DNA of 64,000 bases from Adiantum capillus-veneris (Eukaryota > Streptophyta > Polypodiopsida > Polypodiales > Pteridaceae). This document shows positions 47,336-58,931 of this stretch, in pieces. Positions within the stretch are counted from its first letter, which is position 1. The number at the start of each line of letters is the position of its first letter. The DNA is taken from contig CM043963.1 of assembly GCA_014529385.2 (NCBI GenBank), forward strand, positions 106,175,912 to 106,239,911, in the 5' to 3' direction. Position numbers and translations under genes: made by a program. Under the pieces are notes generated by a model that was given only the letters and a program-made list of their open reading frames with translations, was not told the origin of the DNA and made no database searches.

Positions 47336-48898
47336 TGTTGTTTAAAGTAGTAAAGGTTCAAAGTAGCAAATGCAAGAATTTGCTTTCAATACTACTTTCA
47401 ATCAACAAATGATTTTTTATGTAGAAAATGCATATCATTTGCTATGTAGTAAATGCATGTTACTTTCTATGGAGAAAATGCACATCATTTGCTATGTGGC
47501 AAATGATTTTCTATGTAGCAAGTACATATCTTTCACTATATATTAAATGCATATGAATTGCTATGTAGTAAATGTCACAAGGAACTTTGGCACGTTACCA
47601 TATAAGAAAAAGGATAGATTTGCTAAATGCTTTACTAGTTTAAGTACACACATTAGCAAGAGTGCAAGCTGGAGGATAGTTGACTACAACTACTTGGCAA
47701 CGCTTTACTAGTTTATATACACACACATTGGTATAGTGCAAACTAGTAGTTAGATAGTTGACTACAACTACTCGGCAATGAAAACTCTCAATCTAAACAA
47801 GTTAACAGTAGACTACAACATGTAGTAATAACATGTATTTTACCTTTATACTGATGCATCAATAAATCGATCACCAAGGCCAAACTGTACACAACAAAGA
47901 AATACATAATGTGGTTTGAGCATATGACATGCACCTTCCATGCTTAAAGAATAATGTTCAAGATCATTACCACTTAAGTGTTACTTGTTATTCATAATCT
48001 ACGTGACTCATGAATTACCACTTGCTTGAGGAGCATAGATATATAGATATATACAAATTTTGATCTCAAAAGTAAGTAAACAAACTAAGATATGGATAGA
48101 TAATAATGTTGTACACAACATCACCTGAAAGATTGAGCCAACAAGTACACTGGTACATCCTGTGTCTATTTCAATCATAGATTACAATGTGGCAATTCAC
48201 TTCTATAAAGACTAGCACTCATGGAAATCTACATTTGTAAATTTTAAGATCACTATTTTAAAGAAAGCCACTAAAACAGGAGCACATTAAGCATTAAACA
48301 ATAAAATTAAACATATGCAAGAAGAATTAATTGGCATCACAACTTTTTGTTGCACATGATAACTCTACAATAGTTGCACAAATAATCACCGCTTTCAAAT
48401 AATTACTATTCAAGCTTTTACTCAAATGCAAAACAGATATTCTACATATTCACACATCCAACTTGCAAGTAGAATGTGTCTAAAGATTTCTAGTTGATAC
48501 ATACCACAAAACTGGAGCTTGTTTGCGACAAACTTGAGAAATATCATGTTCTTGTCGACAAAGATTTCTTTTGGATTAATGGCCTGACAATCAACAAGCC
48601 TCTTCACCAATAGAATTAATAGCCTTTATTAGGGGGAATTTGGTAGGCTATTTTGGGCCTTCTAAGAATTCAAGGGAAAAACTTCTCGAATGAAATAGAA
48701 TCCACTGTAATAAAGAAGATGTTAAAGAGATTTGTCCATCCAAGCATGGTCTAGCTGTTGTGTTTTTGGTTCCTTGACAATAATTGATCAACCTCAAGGG
48801 AGTGGTAGCAGATTCCATCTTGTCATGGGCCATGACAATGGCAGAGTACTTAGGGCGTAGGTGAACTATGGTTCTTGTACAAGTAGCTATGTGGCCAA
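47336..48898. other. Intergenic stretch, nothing recognised
   Basis: AT-rich. 47390-47580 contains several variants of 'atttgctatgtagtaaatgcatat', a loose short-period repeat, and 47640-47790 has two copies of 'ttgactacaactact'. No coding signal. Confidence 0.5.
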
Positions 48899-49090
48899 CA
48901 CTACAAGAGGTTCTTCATTTTAGCGACGCTAGCAATGTGATGCTCAAATGCATAAATACATGGCATCGCTATGGGCGTCGCTATACTACTTGTTAAATAG
49001 TGACGCTCATAGCGAAATTCATAGCAACGTCGACAGGGGTTTTAAAAAAACCGAGAGCTCAGATCTCAAATCTGAGTTTCGACGCTCTAG
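48899..49090. mobile_element. CACTA-type transposon end (one end only)
   Basis: CACTACAAGAGG at 48899-48910 matches the usual start of plant CACTA (En/Spm) inverted repeats. The next 150 bp hold repeated subterminal motifs: TAGCGACGCTAGC, CATCGCTATG, GCGTCGCTATA, TAGTGACGCTC, CATAGCGAAA. The partner end (...CTTGTAGTG) was not found; the element dissolves into (CT)n at 49111. Confidence 0.5.
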
Positions 49091-49107
49091 TGAAAAGGTA
49101 TACGCCC

Positions 49108-49110
<3 letters not shown>

Positions 49111-49184
<74 letters not shown>

Positions 49185-49396
49185 CCCCCCCCACACACAC
49201 ACACACACGAGGAGAGGAAGGAGAGCTAGGTATGCTCCTTCCTCCTCCTCTCTCTCATGTCCCTTCCCCTCTTTCTCTCTCTGAGAGAGAGAGAGAGAGA
49301 GAGAGAATGTACACACATGCATAAACAAACAACACACACATTGAATATACACACATGCATAAACAAAGAATGCATACTCACACACATTGAGAGAGG

Positions 49397-49448
<52 letters not shown>

Positions 49449-49482
49449 AAAGAGAGAGAATGATAGAGAGAGAGATATAAAG

Positions 49483-49527
<45 letters not shown>

Positions 49528-49533
49528 AAAGAG

Positions 49534-49575
<42 letters not shown>

Positions 49576-49655
49576 GGGGAGGGGGGGGGAGAAAGCATAG
49601 AGAGAGCAAGAGAGAGATAAGGGGAGAAAACAAAGAGAGAGAGAGAGAGAGATAA
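49111..49655. repeat. Long CT then GA mirror-like SSR block
   Basis: (CT)n 49111-49183, C10, (CA)n to 49208, then CT-rich, then several (GA)n tracts (49282-49305, 49401-49444, 49486-49525, 49540-49564) with G runs (49566-49590). CT and GA arms are complementary, so a large fold-back is possible. ORFs on both strands are artefacts. Confidence 0.95.
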
Positions 49656-49689
49656 ATCAAAAAAGTAGAGAAAATATGAAATGAAATGT

Positions 49690-49845
49690 TATATTAAGAT
49701 TTAGGGTTAGGTTAGATTTAAGATTAGGTTAGATTACATTTAAGTTTATGTCAGATTTAAGATTAGATTAAACTTAGGTTTATGTTAGATGTAAGATTAG
49801 GTTAAGATTTAAGTTAGATTACATTTAAATTTGATTTAGATTAGA
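49690..49845. repeat. TTAGGTTAGATT-type degenerate minisatellite
   Basis: Variants of 'ttaggttagatttaagatta' recur about ten times. It resembles diverged telomere-like sequence but lacks TTTAGGG units beyond one. Confidence 0.7.
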
Positions 49846-50280
49846 TCACATTTTATTGTGTAGAAGAGGCCTCCTCTTATAGGCCTCAAGGGCTGCCCTC
49901 TCTCATGAGAGGCAGCCGTATGTAGCCGCCCTTGTGTTGACAAGTCCAAATCGGACCCTCCAATCCACCCATGTGTGGCCACCCTTGAGAAGACAAGTTC
50001 ATCTTTGAAATCAGCCACCGGCCATTGAATTCAGCCACCAGCCATCAGTCATTGACTTTCGACCACCGTCCACTAGCCATTGACTACCGGCCATCGGCCA
50101 AACGATCAGCCATTTTTCGATCACTTTCCGGCCACAGTCCATAATATTCCAACAAAAAGGAATATTCTGGCGATTGATTTTTCTTCATGCACGATGGCTT
50201 CTCCTCATAATGAGGGCCTTACAAATGTGTATTTTTAACACAGAAAGTTACAAGAGATAAATCAGGCTCCATACTTAACA
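49842..50280 (-). repeat. 3' LTR of copia element 2, outer part missing
   Basis: Matches 54551-55007 ('gtgtagaagaggcctcct' onward, ending ATACTTAACA). About 280 bp that should lie to its left are replaced by the degenerate minisatellite and GA tracts. A PPT (minus-strand CAAGTGGGAGAT) abuts at 50281. Confidence 0.85.
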
Positions 50281-50289
50281 ATCTCCCAC

Positions 50290-50757
50290 TTGGAGACTGA
50301 TCTCCACACCAAACCTGGGACTGCTTTCCATCCTGCCTTCTTATTCTTGAATGCCGATTGAAGATGAGCAAAGCTCAACTTCTCCTTGTTGACCACCTTT
50401 GTAAACATGTCTGCAGGATTTTCACTTGTATGCACCTTCCTAGCTTTAGCTATCTCTCTTCCAAAAGAGTGTGTAGGAAGTGATATCTCACCTCAATGTG
50501 CTTGTCCTTGAATGAAAGGCTGAGTTCTTTGCAAGATGGATAGCGCTTTGGCTATCACTGTACAAGACACAACTGTCTTGTTTGAATCCAAGCTCTTCTA
50601 AAAATCTGTGAAGCCACAGAATTTCTTTGCTTCGCTCCCCCATTGCTACATACTCTGCTTTCGTGGTAGAAAGTGAGACCACTTCCTGCAGCTTTGAATC
50701 CCAGCTTACTGCTGTGACTCCAATCATGAAGACATAGCTAGTAGTGCTCCTTCAAGT
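50290..50757 (-). pseudogene. RNase H of copia element 2 (broken)
   Basis: VSWDSKLQEVVSLSTTKAEYVAM, LYSDSQSAIHLAKN and FHSRT are standard copia RNase H. A frameshift near 50510 ends the ORF; the tail residues continue in another frame up to the PPT. Confidence 0.8.
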
Positions 50758-52108
50758 ATCTTTGTCACCTCCCATATCTGCATCAGCATAACCCTTGAAG
50801 AAAAATATCAGTTCCTCCAAAATACAAAGCATTTGTTGTTGTCCCTTTCAGAGACCTAAGTATCCACTTCATTGCTTGCCAGTGCTCTTTACCTGGATTG
50901 TCCATATACCTACTTACAACTCCCACTACATGTGCAATGTTTGGCCTTGTTTAGACCATAGCATATATAAGAGAACCTACCGCTGCAGCATATGGAACTT
51001 TAGACATATAGGCTATCTCCTCTTGTGTCTTTGAACACATATCCTTGGTTAGTGTAAAGTGACCAGCCAAAGGTGTAGAAACCGTTTTTGCATTTTGCAT
51101 TGCAAACCTTTCTAGTACCTTCTTGATGTAATCCTCTTGAGATAGCTTTATTGTCTTCTTCGTCCTGTCCCTTGATATCTTCATACCAAATATCCTCTTT
51201 GCAGCACCTAAATCTTTCATTGAAAAAGATTTAAATAGCTCCTCTTTTAGGTCTTTGATGTCCTGCATGTTAGCACTTGCAATCATCATGTCATCAACAT
51301 ACAGCATTAGGATGATGAACTTCCCATCTCCCAAGTTCTTCGTGTAGACGCAATGATCTGATTTACATCTTCTGAATCCATGATCTAGCATCCATCGATC
51401 GAACTTCAAGTACCATTGTCTTTATGCTTGCTTTAAACCATACAAGCTCCTTTTTAATATGCAAACCATTTTTTCATTACCCCTTACCTCATACCCCTTT
51501 GGCTGAAGCATGTAAATTTCCTCCTCTAAGTCACTGTGAGAGAATGCCGTATTTACATCCATTTTCCCGAGATTCAAATCATGAGTAGCCACAAGGCTTA
51601 AGACAAGCTTAATTGAGTTCATTTTTACAACAGGAGAAAATATTTCATTGAAGTCAATACCTTTCTTTTGAGAAAACCCTTTTACCACAAGCCTAGACTT
51701 GTACCTTTTCTTCCCTCCTTCTTCTTTCTTCAGCTTATACACCTATTTGTTATGAAGTACCCACTTATGTTTAGGCAACTCAACCAACTCCCATGTTTGG
51801 TTGCGATGTAATGAGTCCATCTGCACTTGCATGCTCTTTATCCATTATTCTTTGGATTCGTGTTGCATAGCTTCCTCGTATGATTTTGGCTCTCTAGAAT
51901 AATCTGATATCAAGAGATGGTTGAAGGAAAGAATAAACCTTTCTGGAGGTCTACTTGCTCTTATAGATCTTTGGGGGATGGGTTGAGGTTCCTCATTTGG
52001 TTGACGTTGTTGTACGTTGTCACCGTTTGTACTCCTTGAGTCTTCACCGTCCTCAAGCTCCATGTACTCGTCACCTATTTGTTTTCTTTCCAAGTAATCT
52101 TTGTACAT
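50758..52108 (-). pseudogene. Reverse transcriptase of copia element 2 (broken)
   Basis: Pieces in order: the pre-RT linker (51845-52108, with PPERFILSFNHLL), YKSRLVVKGFSQKKGIDF and MDVNTAFSHSDLEEEIYM (51422-51742), then CVYTKNLGD, ILMLYVDDMMIAS and FGMKISRDR (50951-51409). The YVDD active site is kept. Stops or frameshifts separate the pieces. Confidence 0.85.
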
Positions 52109-53073
52109 ATTTTGTTCGTTAAAAATTACATTTCTACTCTAAAGATTTTACCATCTTCAGGATTCCATACGTGATACCCAAAGTCACCTTCTCCATAGCC
52201 AATAAAGAAACACTTTTTGAACTTTGCATCTAGCTTTGATCTTAGGTTTCTATCTATGTGCATGAAAGCCTCATACCCAACACTTTGAGGAATGAATAAT
52301 TCATTGGTTTACCTGTTCATGCCTCCTCTGGAACTCCCCCATCCAATGTCATTGAGGGTGATCGGTTGATCAAATACACAAACGTACTTACTGCTTCCGC
52401 TCAAAGCTCAAGCGGTAAGCCTGCATGTAGCCGCATGCTTTGTGCTCGCTCCATGATTGTCGTGTTCATCCTTTTTGAAATCCCATTTTGTTGAGGTGTC
52501 CTTGGGGTTGTCTTTTGCCTCCAAATGCCATTGCTAGCACAAAAGCTTGGGTGCAATATTCGCCTCCATTTGTCGGATCTGAGGCATTTAACCTTAGTAC
52601 CTGTTTCATTCTCCACAAAGGCTTTCCACCTTTGAAATATGGAAAACACATCGGATTTATTCTTCATTACATAAATCCATGTTATCCTAATCACATCGTC
52701 TATGAATGTTACATAGTACAATGAGCCACCAAGTAATGGTGTACTTGCAAGATCCAAAAAATCAGAATGAACCAACTCAAGTTTTTTATTTTTCTTACAT
52801 TTCTTGATTTTTGAAATTTTACCCTCTTTTGTTTACCATAAACACAATCTTCACAGAACTCTAAGTCACTTCTTTCAAACCTGGTAGAAGCTTCTTTGTT
52901 TGAAGGATTTGCATTCCTTTGGCACTCATATGCCCAAGCCGATAGTGCACACCACACTGTCGACTTCCGTAGCTATTACACAAGTTGAATATTGCGAGCT
53001 GATAGTACACAAGTAAAGTGTACCAACCTTTTCTCCTTTGGCAACCACCAAAGATCCCTTTGAGATCTTCCAC
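52109..53073 (-). pseudogene. Integrase of copia element 2 (broken)
   Basis: HYRLGHMSAKGMQIL and FCEDCVYGKQKR give the HHCC zinc region. MVHSDFLDLA and YYVTFIDD hold the core; NGIWRQKTTPRTPQQNGISKR holds the catalytic E region. It is spread over at least three frames. Confidence 0.8.
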
Positions 53074-53075
53074 CG

Positions 53076-53456
53076 TTAGTTTCCAAAGGCAATGTTGTGA
53101 CCTTCATCGTCCAATTGTCCTGTAGATATCAAAATCTTACAAAGAGAAGGAACATGCTTAGCATCTTTAAGCTTCCATTCATTTTTGTTAGCAATTTTAA
53201 CACAAACTGTACCTTTGCCAAAAATTTCACAAGCTTCATCATCTCCCAAGTATACATACCCAAAATTACCTTTGGTGTAATCTTGGAAATGTTGCTTGTG
53301 TGGTGTCGCATGGAATGAAGCCCTGGATTCTACTATCCAGGAATTAGACACATTGTCTAATGAGAGAATTAGAGCATCTTGCTCTACTTTATCTGCCACA
53401 TTGGCCTCCAATGTTGGCTTGTTGTCTTGAGACTTTGACTCCTTCTTCTTCTTGGA
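53076..53456 (-). pseudogene. Protease region of copia element 2, active site lost
   Basis: The conserved protease start reads WIVESRASFHATPHK where copia elements have a D-S-G-A core: the catalytic Asp is Glu and Gly is Arg. Downstream LGDDEACEIFGKG and LKDAKHVPSL fit the family. ORF 53076-53411 from an internal Met. Confidence 0.8.
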
Positions 53457-54199
53457 CTAGCAATCCTTCTTGATGTGGCCCTTCTTGCCGCGGTTCCAAC
53501 ATTCAAGAACTGACTTTGTACGTGACTTGCTCCGCCTTGAACAATCACGATCCTTTTGATTTTTGAACCTCTCCTTAGGCCTTCCTCTTATTTCCACTGA
53601 CAGTGCAGCACTTGATGATTCTCCTATGCTTCTCCTTTGCATTTCCTCTCTTAGGAGAACACCCACAACATAATCAAACTTAATAGTATTTGTACTAGAG
53701 ATAGAATTACTTACAGCCATCACAATGCTGTCCCAACTATCCGGTAGAAATGATAGTATAAGGAGAGCTCGCACTTCGTTATCAAAATTTATTTTCACCG
53801 ATCGAAGTTGAATTATGTCCGTATTAATGTCATGTAGGTGTACTGCAACTGAACCATTCTCTACCATCTTTAGATTGAACAAGCGCTCATGAGAAATACC
53901 TTATTGAATGCCGATGGTTTCTCGTAGAGGCCATCAAGTGACTTCATCAAGTCCTCCGTGGCCTTCATCTCTGAAACATTGAAGTCCACCATTGACGCCA
54001 AGCTTAACCGGATTTTTCCCACTGCCTTTCAGATAAGGACAATCCATGCATCAGCTGCCATCGTTGCGGGCTTCTTTGCATGACCACCTAGTGGCAAATA
54101 GAGGTTCTTCTAGTAGAGATAGTCTTCAATCTGCATCTTCTAATGTTGGTATTTTTTGCCATTAAACTTCTCTATCTTGAGCTTCCCATCCTCCACCAT
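53457..54199 (-). pseudogene. Gag of copia element 2 (broken)
   Basis: From ATG 54199 the pieces MVEDGKLKIEKFNGKKYQ, KMQIEDYLY, LYLPLGG, IRLSLASMVDFNV and TEDLMKSLDGLYEKPSAFN are the usual copia gag order, with stops and one frameshift near 53890. ORF 53457-53882 follows with FLPDSWDSIVMAVSNS. The zinc knuckle reads CWNRGKKGHIKKDC, lacking its second Cys. Confidence 0.8.
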
Positions 54200-54258
54200 T
54201 ACTCCCACTCAATTCAGGGAATCCTTTCCTTGAGATACTTTAGCTACGAGCAAACCTT

Positions 54259-54270
54259 GCTCTGATACCA
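54259..54270 (-). other. Initiator-Met tRNA PBS, copia element 2
   Basis: Minus-strand TGGTATCAGAGC, two bases from the LTR. Confidence 0.95.
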
Positions 54271-54272
54271 GA

Positions 54273-55007
54273 TGTTAGGAAATATGGCGAGCTAAGTAGA
54301 TAATTGAGTAGATTACTTAATGGAGAGAGATAATTTTCACACACAAGAGATTATAGAGAGAGAGAGAGAGAGTACACAATATACGTGGTTCACCCAATGT
54401 GGGCTACATCCACCGGGATGCAGTCACTCAATGGCTTTAGTACTTCAAAACAAGAAGTAGATTACACAAGGATTATACCTTTTTGGAGCTCCCACCTTGC
54501 TTCACTCTCACCACCTCACATCAACTTCACAATGCACCACAATGCTTCACAATCCGTTTTTGTGTGTAGAAGAGGCCTCCTTTTATAGGCCTCAAGGGCT
54601 TCCCTCTCTCATGAGAGGCAGCCGTGTGTAGCCGCCCTTGTGTTGACAAGTCCAAATCGGACCATCCAATCCGCCCATATGTGGCCGCCCTTGAGAAGAC
54701 AAGTCCATCTTTGAAATCGGCCACTGGCCATTGAATTCGGCCACCAGCCATTGACTTTTGACCACTCGCCATCGGCCATTGACTACTAGCCATCGGCCAA
54801 ACGAAGGTTTTCTTTTAATCACTTTTCGACTGTCGTCCAGCCATAATATTCCGGTGAAAAGGAATATTTCGGGCCGTGAAAATTTTGGTTTTTGGCGAGT
54901 GATTTTTCTTCACGCACGATGGGGCTTCTCCTCATAATGGGGGCCTTACAAATGTGCGTTTTTAACACAAAAAATTACAAGGGGTAAATTAGGCTCCATA
55001 CTTAACA
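54273..55007 (-). repeat. 5' LTR of copia element 2
   Basis: 735 bp, TGTTAGGAAATA...TACTTAACA. Minus-strand CTATAAAAGGAGG (about 54567-54579) is a good TATA box. It contains a small (GA)n tract at 54355-54372. Confidence 0.9.
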
Positions 55008-55052
55008 AGAAAAACCCCCAAATTGAACCACGTCAGTATCCGACAGAGAAGA

Positions 55053-55507
55053 AAATGCACCTGCTTAACATGAGAGGTTGTCGTCCGGACGCTTACATCA
55101 AGGGTTTTGCAAACTATGCACAGTTGCGCTTGTTAATAGACAGATTCGTAAAACAGTTGAACAAAACAAGAGCATGGGTATCAAAAGAGCAACAAGTTAG
55201 TTCTATACACACATCAACATGAGTGTAATTTTATCTTCGTTTCTGTCTAATGAAAGAGATCATTTACAAACTAAATATAGAAATTGACGTGCCCAAGGAT
55301 CTCATGACAGTCGAGGACGGTACTCGTTTACTTCAATTGAAGACACCAATAAAGACCTACATTCTTGAGATGTTGTACTATGGCTACGATGTCGCGCTCG
55401 AGGACCTGTTAAATACAACGAACAATGACGCAAGCAAGATCTTGGCAAGCTTCAAGAGACGATGCAATGACGAGCCACCATCAATTACAGAGCAAAAGTT
55501 TACATAG
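55053..55507 (+). CDS. Orphan coding-like segment, two ORFs, unrecognised
   Basis: A first frame (about 55053-55222) reads MHLLNMRGCRPDAYIKGF, NYAQLRLLIDRFVKQL and ends in TGA. A second (55250-55507, 85 aa) reads LNIEIDVPKDLMTVEDG, TYILEMLYYGYDVAL and ILASFKRRC. Composition is protein-like and not repeat-driven, and no transposon domain is visible. They may be two exons or pieces of a captured gene: a GT-rich gap of 27 bp between them is too short for an intron. Function unknown. Confidence 0.35.
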
Positions 55508-57001
55508 CAACACAACAAGGATATTTACAAAGCACGATTTGGAAGTTCTGATCCGTACGCTTTCATCAACATCGACAACCCACCCATAGGTCACACCACC
55601 TTGAAAAAAATTCAGCAAATATCTCACTCGAATATATAGTCTAATAATCTCAAGTTCTACCATGCAATCTTAACTAATCCTGTTTCCTTTTTTCCTACTT
55701 TCGTTGTGCAGAACAGGACAACAAGACTCAAGTTCTGCTGCTCGAGCACGACAATCAACCGAACAAAAAACAACGGATATTTTGCCACTATTGTACACGT
55801 CTCATTGAAAACTGATGTTCTATCTACTAACACAACATCTTGTTTCTCTCTTTTTCCTCAATTATTGTGCACAAAAATCATCTGCAAAATTTGCATCAAG
55901 TATACTGGTTCATTCATTATTAAAATACTCATATCAATCTCTATTATCTCACATTTAAAACAAGTTTGTATCCTCTCTTTTTCTTTAAAACATAGTAACA
56001 ATTTTTCGCTCTTTCCTCAACTCTTTCCTCAGTTATTGTGCGCATAGCTCATTTGCAAAATTCACATCAAGTATATTTGTTTTTTCATTATTAAAATACT
56101 CATATCAATCTCCATTTTTTCGTTTTTAAAACAACTTTGTATCCTCTCATAATAATTTTAAAAAAGTAATAATTTTACAATCATCCCTAAAAACTCTATT
56201 GATTGAAGCACTAAATTTTGTCTCCTCTAAAAAGAAGATAGCATTTCTCAAATGTATATATGCCTTTCACATAGTGCCGAAATTGCCAAATTCATCATGC
56301 TTCTGTTTCCTTCAGTGCACGATGTTAAACGTCAAAGAGATTAAAGGAAAAGTTAAGTGCAAAGGAGACGACAACACCTGGTGGCAAATGAGAGGGCACA
56401 GAGCTGGCGCTCCGGACAGGAGATGACAGAAAAGTGCTGTTTTTTTTAACGCTATGGCATCGTAGGGGGACGCACGATGACACAGACTTGGCTGGTCAAA
56501 CCTGAAGGCCTTCTCCCAATACTACATCGCGGGCTCGATACCTTTGATCAAATCTGAGTGGATGGTGTAAGTGAATGTGGAATCTATGGAGATTCCAGCT
56601 GCTGGGAGAAGAGTTGAGCAATACAATAAGTGTGGGCAAAACGTTTTTTTTTTAAAGCCTCATTAAGGAGAATCAACCAAGATTTCCACTCGAGTTAAGA
56701 AGAAAATTTTAAAAAGCAAAGCCTTGCCAAGTAGGTATATCAAAAAAAATTCACATGCTTGATTAACGTGAATCTTCAGAGATTGGCGCGTGGAGGAGGG
56801 AGAGACAGATAGTCAACATGCATTAGTACGAGAATGGGCACTTTGAGATTTTTTACTCCTTCATTATGATCGTATCCAACAAGCGCGGTGTAGATGGCAA
56901 AGCTCTCAAGCACATGGTACGAGCATGCAAGATGTTGGGGTTGATGGCCCTAAAGCAGAGGCAGAGCACGAATGGCCTAAGGGAGGGACAAATTGCACGT
57001 G

Positions 57002-57004
<3 letters not shown>
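55508..57004. other. Intergenic stretch, one local repeat
   Basis: 'tcattattaaaatactcatatcaatctc' occurs near 55915 and 56089, with related flanks ('cgctctttcctc', 'gcaaaatt'), so about 170 bp are duplicated. No other feature supported. Confidence 0.5.
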
Positions 57005-57080
<76 letters not shown>

Positions 57081-57146
57081 CATGGCTTTCTAGAGCTGAT
57101 GGCATGAATAGGCAGAGGGAGGGAGGGATGGCACAAAGCGCATCAC

Positions 57147-57228
<82 letters not shown>

Positions 57229-57380
57229 AGGAGGAGGAGGAGTGTTTCCATGGAGAAGGAAGTGAATGGGGACAAGCAGAGTACAAAGATTGTAATGCCA
57301 AGGGATCAATGCCCCTAAATATGTGCGCTAAAGTTTCTGAAGAAAATTTGGAAGCAAATTCGTAGGGTAGCACCAGATGT

Positions 57381-57437
<57 letters not shown>

Positions 57438-57563
57438 CGTTGGATCCTCGTAGGTCTGCACCCTATTGGAAAGGAAACCTTGAAGGTTGGACATTGACCC
57501 CTTGGCATTACCATCTTTGTATTCTCCTTGCCCCCATTCACTTCCTTCTCCATTGAAACACTC

Positions 57564-57623
<60 letters not shown>

Positions 57624-57692
57624 TCGTTGGATCCTCGTAGGTCTGCTCCTTGTTGGAAACGAAACCTTGAAGGTTGGACACTGCAAGAATTC

Positions 57693-57764
<72 letters not shown>
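57005..57764. repeat. GA and CT tracts forming a large fold-back
   Basis: (GA)n 57005-57077 and 57149-57224; (CT)n 57380-57434, 57571-57620 and 57696-57764. Unique arms 57229-57311 and 57492-57570 are inverted repeats of each other (e.g. 'ccatggagaaggaagtgaat' against its complement) and are extended by the flanking GA/CT tracts. 57437-57493 is also directly repeated at about 57624-57682 ('ttggatcctcgtaggtctgc'). Confidence 0.9.
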
Positions 57765-57765
<1 letters not shown>

Positions 57766-57995
57766 AAAACGCAGCCGTTTTTTGACCTAGTAGACAGCAG
57801 TCCACTCTTTTGATCATAAATTCTTCATCCGAACTCCGATTTGGGTGATCTATAGCCTCAATCGAAGAGCACGAAGTCCTCTACGCATTGATGTAAAGAC
57901 AGAAATTTTCAGAGTTATGAAAGGCATTTCTGTAGCAGCATTTCCGAAGTGAACAGGTTCAACAAAATTGATTCTCATCTCCTATTTTACATACA

Positions 57996-58931
57996 ATGTC
58001 TTCCGGCACTCGTAAGGGTTCTTCTTCTTCAACAAGGTCCACAACCATTGTGGAACATGATCCAAAATCTCCTAAGTGTGGAGATAGCAACACAACCACC
58101 CAACCAACGACATCGGAAACCATGATCATGGCGTACTTGGTATCATTGCAAGAGACCGTAAACAAACAAGGCGAAGACTTACGAGCACTTGCAATGGAGA
58201 ATGGCACACTAAGGGTACTTGTGGTTGAGAATGAGAATCTCAAGAGGACACTTGAGATGCAAACAACACGTTTGATGCAACTTGAAGAGGAAGTTAAGGA
58301 ATGTAAACGCTCTCTTGTGGACTTGAATGCTTTGAAGGAGTGAATGAGCAAAGTAGAGCATGACCATGTATTGAAAGAGGAGAAATTTGACACTATAAGC
58401 CGGGATGTATGCGACATGAAAAATGTATGCACAAACGAATCTTGGGCTGATGTATGTGGTAGCAATGTGGTTTCTAATTCCTCACTCATGCAAGCTATGG
58501 TTCAAACAAAGAATGTTGAGAATGTGGATGTGGAGGAGTTGAAGGAACGGGAGCGACGTTCCAGGAACATTGTTATTCGTGGAATTCCCGAAGAGAAGTT
58601 AGAGACACCTCCTTCTCTTGCCATTGTTATTGAAGATTTCTTCAAAACCCACTTTGGCATGTCCGGAGTTATGGTCTATGGAGCACATAGAGTGGGGAAG
58701 CAAGGAGCTCCTCGCTCGAGAGAACGGCCAATTGTATGCACCATGCCGGATGAGACCAAGCGAAAGATTATCCTTGATAATAGTTGGATCTATTTGAGGG
58801 ATACAAAATGTTTTGTATGTGAAGAACAAAATATGCGTCGCAAGGCATATGAGGAAAAGAATAATAAAAACAAGGAGATCTCTCATGAAGAAAATGTGCC
58901 CAAGGAGGAGGCAAGTCTCTCAAGCAAATAG
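57996..58931 (+). pseudogene. LINE ORF1: coiled-coil RNA-binding protein, one stop
   Basis: Start MSSGTRKGSSSS after an upstream non-coding leader; Ser/Thr-rich N-terminus, then a heptad-like helical part (about residues 45-115), then TGA 58341-58343 immediately followed by ATG, then RRSRNIVIRGIPEE, which matches the RRM-like core of L1-type ORF1 proteins, and a basic C-terminus (KRKIILDNS, RRKAYEEKNN). It ends at TAG 58929-58931. Role in the family: binds element RNA and forms trimers. The TGA-ATG junction could allow reinitiation. Confidence 0.7.

Larger units (their letters stand above)
49842..55007 (-). mobile_element. Copia element 2: old, truncated Ty1/copia
   Basis: The right LTR is whole (54273-55007, 735 bp); the left keeps only its inner part (49842-50280). 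An iMet PBS lies at 54259-54270 and a PPT at 50281-50292. The coding order on the minus strand is gag, protease, integrase, RT, RNase H, in many short frames. The damage is heavier than in copia element 1. Confidence 0.9.
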
